This document shows, one piece after another, positions 31,220-39,658 of a stretch of DNA of 64,000 nucleotides. A program made the position numbers and the translations under genes. Every line of letters begins with the position of its first letter. Position 1 is the stretch's first letter. Location of the stretch: positions 1-64,000 of the forward strand of contig NZ_JANJTZ010000042.1 in NCBI RefSeq assembly GCF_024710845.1, in the 5' to 3' direction. Source of the DNA: Mesorhizobium sp. (lineage in GTDB: Bacteria; Pseudomonadota; Alphaproteobacteria; Rhizobiales; Rhizobiaceae). Under the pieces are notes generated by a model. It made no database searches. It worked only from the letters and a program-made list of their open reading frames with translations, and had not been told where the DNA came from.

Positions 31220-31603
31220 TCACTCCGGCTTGTGGCAGACGGCTTCGACATTGTTGCCGTCGGGATCGAAGACGAAACCGCCGTAATAATCCGGGTGGTA
31301 GTGGGCGCGGATGCCGGGCGGGCCGTTGTCGCGGCCGCCGGCGGAAAGGGCCGCGCGATAGAAGGCGTCGACTTCGGCGCGGCTGGAGGCCGTGAAGGCA
31401 TAATGCCGGCCGGGGCCGATTTCGGCCGATTCCGTCAGCCAGAAGTCGGGCTTCTTGCGGCCGTAGCCGGCGACCCATTTGCCGCCGGTGAACTGCGCCG
31501 GTACGGTCATCAGCAGCTTCGCGCCGATCGCGCCGAGCGCCGCGTCATAGAAGGCTTTTGCCTTGGCGGGGTCGGAGACGGGTATGCCGGTGTGGTCGAT
31601 CAT
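31220..31603 (-). CDS. VOC (glyoxalase/bleomycin-resistance fold) family protein
   Basis: 127-aa protein with the two beta-alpha-beta-beta-beta modules of the VOC fold. Likely metal ligands are H4 (MIDHTGIPV), the histidine in GRHYAFTA and the glutamate in [11 protein letters not shown]. The end [15 protein letters not shown] is the classic C-terminal signature. The substrate is unknown; a thiol-dependent role would fit the two GFA genes next to it. It overlaps the cysS stop by 4 bases. Confidence 0.9.
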   Translation of the reverse strand: MIDHTGIPVSDPAKAKAFYDAALGAIGAKLLMTVPAQFTGGKWVAGYGRKKPDFWLTESAEIGPGRHYAFTASSRAEVDAFYRAALSAGGRDNGPPGIRAHYHPDYYGGFVFDPDGNNVEAVCHKPE

Positions 31604-33090
31604 CGCTTCACCTCCCAGGTCGTGATGCGTTCGCCGGTGGCAGGGTCCTTGCCGTCCTTCAATTGGATGCCCTGCGCCAGAAGTTCGTCGCGGATACGGT
31701 CTGCCTCCGCCCAGTTCTTATCACGGATGAAGGCGAGTCGGCGGGCGACGGTCTCCTTGACGGCTGCCTCGTCAACCTCGGCTCCACCGATGTCGAAGCC
31801 GAAAAAGGCGAGCGCGGCCTTGAGCGATGCGGCGGCCGCAACCTCAGATGAGGCGGAAGATGCGAGTTCGCTGATCGCCTGAAACGCCTGGTACGTGCCG
31901 AGATCGTCGACGAGCGGGTCAACGACAGAGGCGGGTGGCGCGACCGCCGATACGTCAGCGAGATCCGCCGCACGCTTCCACTTGCGCAGCGTGTTCTCCG
32001 CCTCCTCCAATTTCCGCACGCTAAAATCGATCGGATCGCGGTAATGCGTCATCAGCATCGCCAGGCGCAGCACTTCGCCGGGCCACTTCCGCCCGCCGAA
32101 CTTCTCCGTCTCCAGCAGTTCGTTGATCGTGACGAAATTCCCCTCCGACTTCGACATCTTCTTCCCCTCGACCTGGAGGAAGCCGTTGTGAAGCCAGTAG
32201 TTGGCCATAACCTCGGTGTCGTGGGCGCAGCGGGACTGGGCGATCTCGTTTTCGTGGTGGGGGAAAATCAGGTCGAGCCCGCCGCCGTGGATGTCGAAGA
32301 CCTCGCCGAGATAGGCGGCGGACATGGCGGAGCACTCGATGTGCCAGCCGGGGCGGCCGCGAATAGCGACCTTGCCGGAGGCGAGCCCAAGGGCTTTGCG
32401 GTTCTCGTCCGAGGCGACGAACGTCGCCTTCCAGCCGGGTTCCTCGGCGGAACTCTCCTTCCACAGCACGAAGTCGGCCGGGTTCTTCTTGTGATCCTTC
32501 ACGTCGACACGCGCGCCGGCCTGTTGTTCGTCGAGCGGGCGCCGCGAGAGCTGGCCGTAGTCGGCCATCGAGGCGACGTCGAACAGCACTTCGCCATTGG
32601 CAACATAGGCATGGCCGCGATCGATGAGAGACTGAATCAGCGTCACCATGTCGGCCTTGCCGTCAGGCCTCGGCAGCACGAACTCGGTGGCGCGCGGCTG
32701 GTGGGTCGGCGGCAGGCAGCCGAGCGCAGTGACGTCCTTCTGATACTGCTCGTAGGTCGGCTCGGTGACCTTGCGGATCGCCTCGTTCAGCGACAGGCGC
32801 CCTGCCTCGATCTCCTTGCCGTAGTCGCGGAGCGCGCGTGCATTGATCTTGTCGTCCACGTCGGTGATGTTGCGGACATAGGTGACGTGGTCCGGCCCAT
32901 AGAGATGCCGCAGCAAGCGGAACAGTACGTCGAACACGATCGCCGGGCGCGCATTGCCGATATGGGCGTAGTCGTAGACCGTCGGGCCGCAGACATACAT
33001 GCGCACGTTCGAAGGATCGATCGGGACAAAGTCCTCCTTCGTCCGCGTCAACGTATTGTAGAGCCGCAGTCCTCTGAAGCCGTCAGACAT
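31600..33090 (-). CDS. cysS: Cysteinyl-tRNA synthetase
   Basis: 496-aa class I aminoacyl-tRNA synthetase. Zinc ligand Cys in [13 protein letters not shown]-like AHIGNARP, further zinc ligands in HIECSAMS and HHENEIAQS, and the KMSKS loop KKMSKSEGN are all present. It is slightly longer than E. coli CysS (461 aa), partly through an Ala/Ser-rich region near residue 420. The ATG at 33090 is preceded by GGGTGGA; a TTG 12 bases upstream is unlikely. It is the first gene of the cysS-VOC-GFA-GFA-pip-cimA run. Confidence 0.96.
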   Translation of the reverse strand: MSDGFRGLRLYNTLTRTKEDFVPIDPSNVRMYVCGPTVYDYAHIGNARPAIVFDVLFRLLRHLYGPDHVTYVRNITDVDDKINARALRDYGKEIEAGRLSLNEAIRKVTEPTYEQYQKDVTALGCLPPTHQPRATEFVLPRPDGKADMVTLIQSLIDRGHAYVANGEVLFDVASMADYGQLSRRPLDEQQAGARVDVKDHKKNPADFVLWKESSAEEPGWKATFVASDENRKALGLASGKVAIRGRPGWHIECSAMSAAYLGEVFDIHGGGLDLIFPHHENEIAQSRCAHDTEVMANYWLHNGFLQVEGKKMSKSEGNFVTINELLETEKFGGRKWPGEVLRLAMLMTHYRDPIDFSVRKLEEAENTLRKWKRAADLADVSAVAPPASVVDPLVDDLGTYQAFQAISELASSASSEVAAAASLKAALAFFGFDIGGAEVDEAAVKETVARRLAFIRDKNWAEADRIRDELLAQGIQLKDGKDPATGERITTWEVKR

Positions 33091-33512
33091 CCATCCACCC
33101 AATCCATGCGCGCGAATGCGCGGGCCTGCTGGCCGGGGCGTTTGCTTGTCTTTGGGAGATAAGGCGAAAACGACCAGACCAGCGACAGCGCTAGCCGATA
33201 ATGCAAATCCCGCAAATGGCGAAGATCGTTTTCATCGCGCGCTTTATGCGGCGCGGGCGGGCTTTGCGTCAAGAGGAGACGATGGCGGGCCTGCGCGACA
33301 CGATCCGGATACATCGGCCGGCGATTGAAGTGGCTTCGTCGAGGTTGCTACACCTGTAGGAGGTGTGTCGTTTCGACATCACCGCGTTGGCAAATCGTCA
33401 ACCATGAATCGTTAAAAGGCGGACGTCCGGGAAATGCCCATCCCGGGACAGATTTCGGTCCCAATCGAACGTCATTCGGCTGCCCACGACAACGGGACCA
33501 GAGGGAAGAGAC
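33091..33512. other. 422-base gap between cysS and a 52-aa ORF
   Basis: It should hold the cysS promoter (minus strand) and that of the small + strand ORF. Two inverted repeats stand out: ACACCT/AGGTGT (33350-33366, 5-nt loop) and a hairpin at 33425-33449 built on CCGGGA/TCCCGG with an 8-nt loop. No RNA gene or T-box-like leader was recognised. Confidence 0.4.
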
Positions 33513-33671
33513 ATGACCCGCACGATCAGCGAAACCGAACGCGCCCGACAGCAATATGCCGCGCTCGTCAGCCACTACCGCGCCATCGGCCCGGCGGCGA
33601 TCATGGCCGCACTGCTGTGCGCCCGGACGAAGAACGTGAACAACCAGGTCGTGCTGAAGCGCGCGGCCTGA
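33513..33671 (+). CDS. Small protein of 52 aa, unknown function
   Basis: Short ORF with a good purine-rich ribosome site (GAGGGAAGAGAC) before the ATG. The product MTRTISETERARQQYAALVS... is basic and Ala-rich, helical in character, with a GPAAIMAALLCAR hydrophobic patch. Codon use is GC-rich as in neighbouring genes. I recall similar short proteins in rhizobia but cannot name a family. It is easily missed by gene finders. Confidence 0.6.
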   Translation: MTRTISETERARQQYAALVSHYRAIGPAAIMAALLCARTKNVNNQVVLKRAA

Positions 33672-33704
33672 CGGACAGACTTCGGCCGGTCGCTCCGACC
33701 GCCG

Positions 33705-34463
33705 TCAGAGCAGCTTCAACTGCGGCGGGTCGTCCGCGGCGGCGGCTTTCGGGGTGGCGACTTCGCCCGCGAGCGTCACCCTCTGCTGGATCTCCGGGCC
33801 GACATTGGCGACTTTATTGACCTTGTCCGAGATCGGGATCGCCTCGAGATAGTCGGGCGAGATCGGCGCCATGAGATCGGCCACATCGCGCGGCTCGCTA
33901 GTGCGGCAATCGAGCCAGCGGGGAAAATCCTCGGGGCGGATGATCACCGGCATGCGGTCGTGGATTGCGGCGATGGCGATGTTGGCTGCCGTCGTCAGGA
34001 TCGCGCCGGTGTCGATCTCCGACCCGCCTGGTTCGGCATAGGTTTCCATCAGGCCGCCGAAGGCCATCAATCCTCCGCCGCGCGGGCGGATGAAGTAGGG
34101 CTGGCTCTTCTTCGAGCCGTCGCGCTTCCATTCGTAGAAGCCGGAGGCCGGCACCAGGGTTCGGCGGTGGCGCATCGCGGCGCGGAAGGCGGGCTTTTCG
34201 GCAGCCGTTTCGGAACGCGCATTGATCAGGAGCGGGAGGTCTTTCGGATCCTTCGCCCAGCCGGGAATCAGGCCCCAGCGTACCAGCAGCGCACGGCGGT
34301 CGGGCAGGTTGGAACCCGGCTCGGCCTTCGGCCCGGCGATCACCATCAGGATCGGCTGCGTCGGGGCGATGTTGTACCGCGCCGGAAAGCCTTCGAGCTC
34401 GAGCAGCGCAAACAGCGCCTCGACCTCCTCCGGTGTGGCAGTCAGCGTAAAACGTCCGCACAT
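33705..34463 (-). CDS. SOS response-associated peptidase (SRAP; YedK/HMCES family)
   Basis: 252-aa protein that should protect abasic sites in single-stranded DNA by forming a covalent link through C2. The start MCGRFTLTATPEEV fixes the reading: C2 must follow the initiator Met, so the ATG at 34463 is correct although the frame is open about 200 codons further. Other family motifs are YNIAPTQ (N and proline loop), NARSETAAEKPAFR (Glu/Arg), PASGFYEWK and IHDRMPVI (catalytic His). Confidence 0.95.
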   Translation of the reverse strand: MCGRFTLTATPEEVEALFALLELEGFPARYNIAPTQPILMVIAGPKAEPGSNLPDRRALLVRWGLIPGWAKDPKDLPLLINARSETAAEKPAFRAAMRHRRTLVPASGFYEWKRDGSKKSQPYFIRPRGGGLMAFGGLMETYAEPGGSEIDTGAILTTAANIAIAAIHDRMPVIIRPEDFPRWLDCRTSEPRDVADLMAPISPDYLEAIPISDKVNKVANVGPEIQQRVTLAGEVATPKAAAADDPPQLKLL

Positions 34464-34547
34464 GGCCGAGATGTGGCGGCAGGTGCGAGCGCCGTCAAGC
34501 GACATCGCAATTGCGGCTGCGGCAGCGGCCGCATAGGTTCGGCGCCG

Positions 34548-34949
34548 ATGCAGCATCCGCCTCCCCTCCCCGCCGTCTCGATCGCGCTCGTCGACCGTGA
34601 CCGGGTGCTTCTCGTCAAGCGCGGCCGCGCGCCCGCTAAGGGGCTCTATGCATTTCCGGGCGGTCGCGTCGAGGACGGCGAAAGCCTGGAAGCGGCGGTG
34701 CGGCGCGAACTGTTCGAGGAGACGGGTCTCGCGGCGGATGCGGTGGAGCCGATCGAGACGCTGCTGATCGAGCGCGAGGGCGCGGGGGCGGCGTTCGAGC
34801 TGAACGTGTTTCGCGGTGTCTATGTCGGCGGCGAGCCGATGGCCGGCGACGACGCGGAGACCGCCGGCTGGTTCACCCTCAGCGAAATGGCGGAGCTTCC
34901 AATCATCCCCTCGGTGCTCGACGTCGCCCGCAAGCTTTTGCGGGAGTAA
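34548..34949 (+). CDS. Nudix hydrolase
   Basis: 133-aa phosphohydrolase. The Nudix box is complete: G-RVEDG-E-(x7)-RELFEETGL, at about residues 38-60. The short size and the LVKRGRAPAKGLYAFPGGRVEDG start are of the ADP-ribose/NADH or MutT-like groups; the substrate is not certain. Start ATG at 34548 is 84 bases from the divergent SRAP gene. Confidence 0.92.
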   Translation: MQHPPPLPAVSIALVDRDRVLLVKRGRAPAKGLYAFPGGRVEDGESLEAAVRRELFEETGLAADAVEPIETLLIEREGAGAAFELNVFRGVYVGGEPMAGDDAETAGWFTLSEMAELPIIPSVLDVARKLLRE

Positions 34950-35008
34950 GGCGCGCAAGCGTCCACATGACGCCTTGCGGCGGCCGGAATCTTTGGCGAG
35001 AAGGGGAC

Positions 35009-35386
35009 ATGGCGCGCAAGTCACTCCTTTCAGCTGCAATCCTGTCGGCGGTGCTGGCCACGGCACCGGTCGCTTCGCGCGCGGCCGAGGCGCCGTTCGA
35101 GAGCCGCCTGTTGCGCCTGTCCGAGATTCTCGGCTCGCTGCACTACCTGCGCAATCTGTGCGGCGAGACCTCGAACCAGTGGCGCGAGGAAATGGAAACG
35201 CTGCTGCGGACGGAAAATCCAGACCCCGCGCTGCGCGCGCGCTTCGTGTCGAGCTTCAACAACGGCTACCGTTCGTTCGCAGCCGGCTACTCGACCTGCA
35301 CCGAATCCGCCTACACCGCGATCTCGCGCTACATGAAGGAAGGCGAGGAACTATCCCGCGACATCGCCGTCAGATTCGGCAATTAA
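35009..35386 (+). CDS. TIGR02301-like secreted protein
   Basis: 125-aa protein with a signal peptide (MARKSLLSAAILSAVLATAPVASRAA, cleavage after RAA or AEA). The mature part has LSEILGSLHYLRNLCG, a conserved SFNNGYRSFAAGYSTC segment and two cysteines that probably form a disulfide. It matches the alphaproteobacterial TIGR02301 family as I recall it; function unknown, periplasmic by inference. An AAGGGG ribosome site supports the ATG at 35009. Confidence 0.85.
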   Translation: MARKSLLSAAILSAVLATAPVASRAAEAPFESRLLRLSEILGSLHYLRNLCGETSNQWREEMETLLRTENPDPALRARFVSSFNNGYRSFAAGYSTCTESAYTAISRYMKEGEELSRDIAVRFGN

Positions 35387-35446
35387 CCTAATGCTCACTT
35401 TTTGCACAAAGGCCGGGTGCACGTTGATTCAATTGTGCTAAAAGTT

Positions 35447-35461
35447 TTAATCGTGCGTTAA
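35447..35461. promoter_or_regulatory. CtrA-type box TTAA-N7-TTAA
   Basis: TTAA at 35447-35450 and TTAA at 35458-35461, exactly seven bases apart, match the full CtrA consensus. It lies 60 bases upstream of the ATG at 35521, a sensible place for control of the 85-aa gene. CtrA is the cell-cycle master regulator of alphaproteobacteria. The match is by sequence only. Confidence 0.5.
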
Positions 35462-35520
35462 TGATGGTTGACGGCCGGTGAATCAGGCACACTGGCGTCG
35501 ACAACGGGTGGATTGAGTCG

Positions 35521-35778
35521 ATGGGTCAAGGTTTAGGCGAGCTCGACGCTTTGATGCGCGAGGAAAAGCGTCTGACGGCGCTCGAAAGCCAGACGGAAGC
35601 CTGGGCCGACGGTCTCTCCGCCGGAATCGAGCCGGAACTCATCGCCGAAGTGGCGCTGACCACCGCGCTGACCGAACTCCTGCGGTCCTGCGGAGAAGAC
35701 GCGGCGGTTGCGCTCGTCGACCGTATGCGCGAAAGAATCGTCGGCGGCGAACTCACTCCGGAAATCCGACGCCATTGA
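35521..35778 (+). CDS. Small acidic protein of unknown function
   Basis: 85-aa all-helical, acidic protein (MGQGLGELDALMREEKRLTAL ...) with no signal peptide and one cysteine (LLRSCGED). It looks like a small cytoplasmic helical adaptor. No family was recognised. It is the first gene after the CtrA-type box and is 52 bases before the next gene, so the two may form one transcript. Confidence 0.75.
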   Translation: MGQGLGELDALMREEKRLTALESQTEAWADGLSAGIEPELIAEVALTTALTELLRSCGEDAAVALVDRMRERIVGGELTPEIRRH

Positions 35779-35830
35779 CGATGCGGCGCTCCGGCGCTTT
35801 GATCGGCCGGAAGCAGGCAGGCAGGACGAA

Positions 35831-36643
35831 ATGGCTAACGCTTCGCGGATGTTTCGCGCGACCGCCATCAAAATGTGCGTGGGGTTGATCGCCGCCTCGC
35901 TGTGGGCGGGACAGGCTTTCGCGCTGAGCGAGATCAAGCCGGACGAGACCTCGCCCCCTGAGGTCACCGAGCCGACCCCCCTTCCCGACATCACTCTTCC
36001 GGGCGACCCGGCCGGCGAAGTGCCGATGCCAGATCCAGTGCGCCCGCCGCAAAAGCAGGCGCCTGCCGATGACACCGCGCCGGCGATCGACAACGAGACG
36101 GTCGACCCTGCCACGCCATCCGACGACGAGCAAACCGCCGATCCGGCTCGGCCGAATGCCGATCCGGACGCGCCCGTTCCCGAGGTGATCTACGACCTGT
36201 CGAAACTGCCCGGTCCGACACGGCGCATGCGCGAACTCATCCTGGAAGCGACCAAGAGCGGCGACATCGAGAAGCTGCGTCCGCTGCTCGGCATGGGCGA
36301 CGGCGCGACCACGCTTTCCTTCGGTGGCGCCGAGGGCGATCTGATCGCCTTCCTCAAGCAGCAGTCCGGCGACGGCGAAGGCCATGAGATTCTGGCGATC
36401 CTGGAAGAGGTGCTGGAGGCCGGTTTCGTCCACATCGACGCCGGCAAGCCGGAAGAACTCTACGTCTGGCCGTATTTCTTCGCCGTGCCGATCGAGAAGC
36501 TGACACCGCCGCAGCGGGTCGAGCTGTTCCGGATCGTCACCGCCGGCGACTACGAGGACATGAAGAACTACGGCGCCTACATCTTCTACCGCGTCGGCAT
36601 CACGCCGGAGGGGCGGTGGATGTTCTTTGTTGCGGGGGACTGA
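35831..36643 (+). CDS. Secreted protein of unknown function with proline-rich linker
   Basis: 270-aa protein. Signal peptide at about 1-30 (cleavage near QAFA/LSE). It is followed by a Pro/Asp/Glu-rich, probably disordered linker of about 95 residues, then a globular domain (about 130-270) starting at DLSKLPGPTRRMRELI and ending GITPEGRWMFFVAGD. It is likely periplasmic. I recall related rhizobial proteins beginning ALSEI after the signal but no function. AGGACGAA before the ATG at 35831 supports this start over an open frame that reaches back into the previous gene. Confidence 0.8.
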   Translation: MANASRMFRATAIKMCVGLIAASLWAGQAFALSEIKPDETSPPEVTEPTPLPDITLPGDPAGEVPMPDPVRPPQKQAPADDTAPAIDNETVDPATPSDDEQTADPARPNADPDAPVPEVIYDLSKLPGPTRRMRELILEATKSGDIEKLRPLLGMGDGATTLSFGGAEGDLIAFLKQQSGDGEGHEILAILEEVLEAGFVHIDAGKPEELYVWPYFFAVPIEKLTPPQRVELFRIVTAGDYEDMKNYGAYIFYRVGITPEGRWMFFVAGD

Positions 36644-36717
36644 GAGGCCGGTCGCCGCAGGAGCGAAACGATGCGGCGCGACAGCGACCCGGTGAGTCGA
36701 TGTCAGGCCTCAAAGGC

Positions 36718-36746
36718 GGGGGGAGTTGCCGGAGGCAACGGCCCCC
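36718..36746. terminator. GC-rich bidirectional hairpin
   Basis: GGGGG at 36718-36722 pairs with CCCCC at 36742-36746 and GTTGCC at 36725-36730 pairs with GGCAAC at 36734-36739, with a GGA loop and a 2x2 mismatch between the stems. It lies between the convergent 270-aa gene and pyrC and is a plausible shared transcript end. Confidence 0.5.
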
Positions 36747-36764
36747 TCGCGGGTCAGCAGGTTC

Positions 36765-38096
36765 CTATCGCCCTACTGCCTCCGAAAACTCCACCGGCAT
36801 CCCCCGCCCTGCCGAAACGATCTCGCCCTCCCACATCACGCGCATGCCTCGCACGAGCGTGCCGACCGGCCAGCCGGTGACCTCGCGGCCGTGATGGGGG
36901 GTCCAGCCGGCCCTCGAGCCCTGCTGTTCGTTGGTGATCGTCTCGCGCCGTTTCATGTCGACGATGGTGAAATCAGCGTCGTAGCCGGCGGCGATGCGGC
37001 CCTTGCGGGCCATGCCGAAGATGCGGTTCGGGCCGTGGCTGGACAGATCGACGAAGCGCTGCAGCGTCAGCCGTCCGGCATTGACGTGGTCGAGCATCAG
37101 CGGAACCAGCGTCTGGACGCCCGTCATGCCCGAGGGCGAGTCCGGATAGGGCCTTGCCTTCTCGTCAAGCGTGTGCGGCGCATGGTCGGAGCCGAGCACG
37201 TCGACGATGCCGTCGGAAATGCCGCGCCAGACGCCTTCGCGATGGCGACTGCTGCGAACCGGCGGGTTCATCTGCAGCAGCGTGCCGAGGCGGGCGTAAT
37301 CATCGGCCGTGAGAGTCAGATGATGCGGCGTCGCCTCGCAGGTGGCGACGTCCTTGTGATGTTCCAAGAACTCGATCTCCTCGGCCGTCGAGATGTGCAG
37401 GACGTGGATGCGGGCGCGGGCACGGCGGGCGACCGCGACGAGGCGCTGCGTACACTGGAGCGCTGCGATCTCGTCGCGCCAGACCGGGTGGGACGCCGGA
37501 TCTCCCGGGACGCGCTCGCCGAGGCGCTCGCGCAGGCGGAACTCGTCCTCCGAATGGAAGGCGGCGCGGCGCCGCGTGTTCTTGAGGATCGAATAGACCC
37601 CCTCGTCGTCTTCGACCAGCAGGTCGCCGGTCGACGAGCCCATGAACACCTTGATGCCGGCAGCGCCCGGCAGGCGCTCGAGCTCGGCCACATCCTTCGC
37701 ATTGTCGCGCGTGCCGCCGACCCAGAAGGCGAAGTCGCAATGCATGCGGCCGGTGGCGCGGGCGACCTTGTCGGCAAGCGCTGCCTCGCTGGTCGTCAGC
37801 GGCTTGGTGTTGGGCATCTCGAACACCGCGGTGACCCCGCCCAGCACGGCCGCCCGCGACCCCGTCTCCAAGTCCTCCTTGTGCTCCAGGCCAGGCTCGC
37901 GGAAATGAACCTGACTGTCGACCACGCCCGGCAGGACATGCAGGCCGGTGCAGTCGATCGTCTCGCCGGCGCTGGCGCGGGAAAGGTCGCCCAGCGCATG
38001 GATGCGGCCGGCGACGATGCCGACGTCGCGCGCGCCCTCGCCGTCGTGATTGACGACCGTGCCGCCCTTGAGGATCAGGTCGAAAGTCGCAGACAT
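36765..38096 (-). CDS. pyrC: Dihydroorotase
   Basis: 443-aa amidohydrolase that closes carbamoyl aspartate to dihydroorotate in pyrimidine synthesis. Metal motif VHFREPG (near residue 63), the carboxylated-lysine strand IKVFMGSS, His ligands in HILHIS/ATPHH-type segments and SDHAPH with the catalytic aspartate are present. It is the type I-like long form rather than the E. coli PyrC form; allantoinase is a related alternative. The ATG at 38096 leaves 86 bases to the divergent ygfZ-type gene. Confidence 0.88.
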   Translation of the reverse strand: MSATFDLILKGGTVVNHDGEGARDVGIVAGRIHALGDLSRASAGETIDCTGLHVLPGVVDSQVHFREPGLEHKEDLETGSRAAVLGGVTAVFEMPNTKPLTTSEAALADKVARATGRMHCDFAFWVGGTRDNAKDVAELERLPGAAGIKVFMGSSTGDLLVEDDEGVYSILKNTRRRAAFHSEDEFRLRERLGERVPGDPASHPVWRDEIAALQCTQRLVAVARRARARIHVLHISTAEEIEFLEHHKDVATCEATPHHLTLTADDYARLGTLLQMNPPVRSSRHREGVWRGISDGIVDVLGSDHAPHTLDEKARPYPDSPSGMTGVQTLVPLMLDHVNAGRLTLQRFVDLSSHGPNRIFGMARKGRIAAGYDADFTIVDMKRRETITNEQQGSRAGWTPHHGREVTGWPVGTLVRGMRVMWEGEIVSAGRGMPVEFSEAVGR

Positions 38097-38182
38097 GCCG
38101 TTACCCCTTGGCCAGCGCCCTTGCCGGAGAGATCGACGCGGCTTACGTAATGGCCCCTGCCAATGCAAGACCGGGATTCACG

Positions 38183-39046
38183 ATGCCCAGCGTATCGCTC
38201 ACAGACCGCGCGCTCGTGCGGGTCGCCGGCCCGGACGCCGAGCACTTCCTCCAGAACATCGTCACGGCGGACCTGACGGATCTGCCAGATGCCGCGCTCA
38301 AACCCTGCGCGCTGCTGACGCCGCAAGGCAAGATCATGTTCGACTTTCTCATCGCGCGCGACGGAATTGATGCTCTCCTGATCGACTGCCGGGCGGATAG
38401 CGCGGACGATCTGGTGCGCCGCCTGATGCTCTACAGATTGCGCGCGAAGGCGGAGATTTCCAAACCGGACCAGCAGGTTGCGACGGTCGAATGGGAGATC
38501 GATTCAAGTCCTTCAGGAAGTGATTCGACAGACGGCATCTTCAAAGACCTGCGCTTCATCGAACCGGCGGTCCGGCGGTGCTACGGCGGTCTCGCGGGGC
38601 CGGACAGCCGGGCCGGCTGGGACCGGTTGCGAATCGCAAGCGGCGTCGCCGAAAGCGGAGCGGACTATCACCTGTCCGATGCGCTCCCGCATGACGTTCT
38701 GCTCGACCAGAACGGCGGCGTCGGCTTCAGGAAAGGCTGCTATATCGGCCAGGAGGTGGTGTCGCGCATGCAGCATCGCGGCACGGCGAGGCGGCGCGTG
38801 CTGGTGGCGCGGGGCGACGGCCCGCTGCCGGCTTCCGGGACGGAGATCACCGCGAACGGGCGGTCGATCGGAACGCTGGGAACGGTCGTCGGAGCCGAAG
38901 GGCTCGCCATCGCCCGTATCGACCGGGTCAAGGAGGCGACGGACGCCGGAGTGCCGATCCTCGCGGGCGACGTCGCCCTTGCGCTTTCAATCCCGCCGCA
39001 TTCGACGTTTGCATTCCCCGACGACGCGGTCGCCGGAGACGCCTGA
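38183..39046 (+). CDS. ygfZ: YgfZ-type folate-binding protein
   Basis: 287-aa GcvT-like protein that uses tetrahydrofolate to support assembly or repair of some iron-sulfur clusters. The family signature KGCYIGQEVVSRM, with the key cysteine, is at about 190-202, and an LQNIVTADLTDL start near 30 is typical. The ATG at 38183 gives the normal family N-terminus MPSVSLTDRAL; the frame is open 25 codons upstream. Its last base overlaps the HD gene start (TGATG). Confidence 0.93.
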   Translation: MPSVSLTDRALVRVAGPDAEHFLQNIVTADLTDLPDAALKPCALLTPQGKIMFDFLIARDGIDALLIDCRADSADDLVRRLMLYRLRAKAEISKPDQQVATVEWEIDSSPSGSDSTDGIFKDLRFIEPAVRRCYGGLAGPDSRAGWDRLRIASGVAESGADYHLSDALPHDVLLDQNGGVGFRKGCYIGQEVVSRMQHRGTARRRVLVARGDGPLPASGTEITANGRSIGTLGTVVGAEGLAIARIDRVKEATDAGVPILAGDVALALSIPPHSTFAFPDDAVAGDA

Positions 39047-39651
39047 TGGCCGACCGTCCCAACGCCCCGCCCCGCGCCTGGCAGCGCATGATCTCCGGCC
39101 GCCGGCTTGACCTCCTCGATCCCTCGCCGCTCGACGTCGAGATCACCGACATCGCGCACGGGCTGGCCCGCGTCGCGCGCTGGAACGGCCAGACCGGCGG
39201 CGACCATGCCTTCTCGGTCGGGCAGCATTCGCTGCTGGTCGAGGACATCTTTTATGCGATGCACCCGGACGCGTCTGCTACGCATCGGCTCGCCGCCCTG
39301 CTGCACGACGCGCCCGAATATGTCATCGGCGACATGATCTCGCCGTTCAAGGCGGTCGTCGGCGGCGGCTACAAGGACGTGGAAGCGAGGCTGCAAGGCG
39401 CCATCCACCTGCGTTTCGGCCTGCCCGCAAGTCTGTCGGAGAGCCTGAAGAAAGAGATCAAGCGCGCCGACCAGGTCGCCGCCTATTTCGAGGCGACGGA
39501 ACTGGCGGGCTTCTCGACAGCCGAAGCCGCGCAATATTTCGGGCGGCCGCGATGGATCTCGCCGGAGAAGCTCGACCTTGCGCCGAAGCCGGCGAAGGCG
39601 GTGGAGAAAGCGTTTCTCGCACGTTTCGCTGGCCTCGGGCGGAAGGGGTAG
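39046..39651 (+). CDS. HD domain phosphohydrolase (YfbR-like)
   Basis: 201-aa protein with the HD metal site: H61 (VGQHSLLV), H87-D88 (LLHDAPE), E91 and D96. The compact size and LLHDAPEYVIGDM style match YfbR/YqeK-like or HD nucleotidases that act on deoxynucleoside monophosphates; the substrate is inferred. The last 60-70 codons have a diverged copy downstream at 40656-40877, on the far side of an SDR gene. It is translationally coupled to ygfZ. Confidence 0.9.
   Translation: MADRPNAPPRAWQRMISGRRLDLLDPSPLDVEITDIAHGLARVARWNGQTGGDHAFSVGQHSLLVEDIFYAMHPDASATHRLAALLHDAPEYVIGDMISPFKAVVGGGYKDVEARLQGAIHLRFGLPASLSESLKKEIKRADQVAAYFEATELAGFSTAEAAQYFGRPRWISPEKLDLAPKPAKAVEKAFLARFAGLGRKG
39433..39612. 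repeat. Direct repeat copy A (3' part of the HD gene)
   Basis: About 180 bases that align base for base, without gaps, with 40656-40835. By hand count 27 differ, about 85% identity, and most differences are silent third-codon changes. The two copies flank the SDR gene and its upstream region. Similarity fades in the last 15 or so codons. Confidence 0.85.
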
Positions 39652-39658
39652 CTGAACT

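Noticed and set aside
33201-33359. Short ATG frame ([15 protein letters not shown]...) before the 52-aa gene
   Set aside because: No ribosome site, no family, and it ends inside an inverted repeat.
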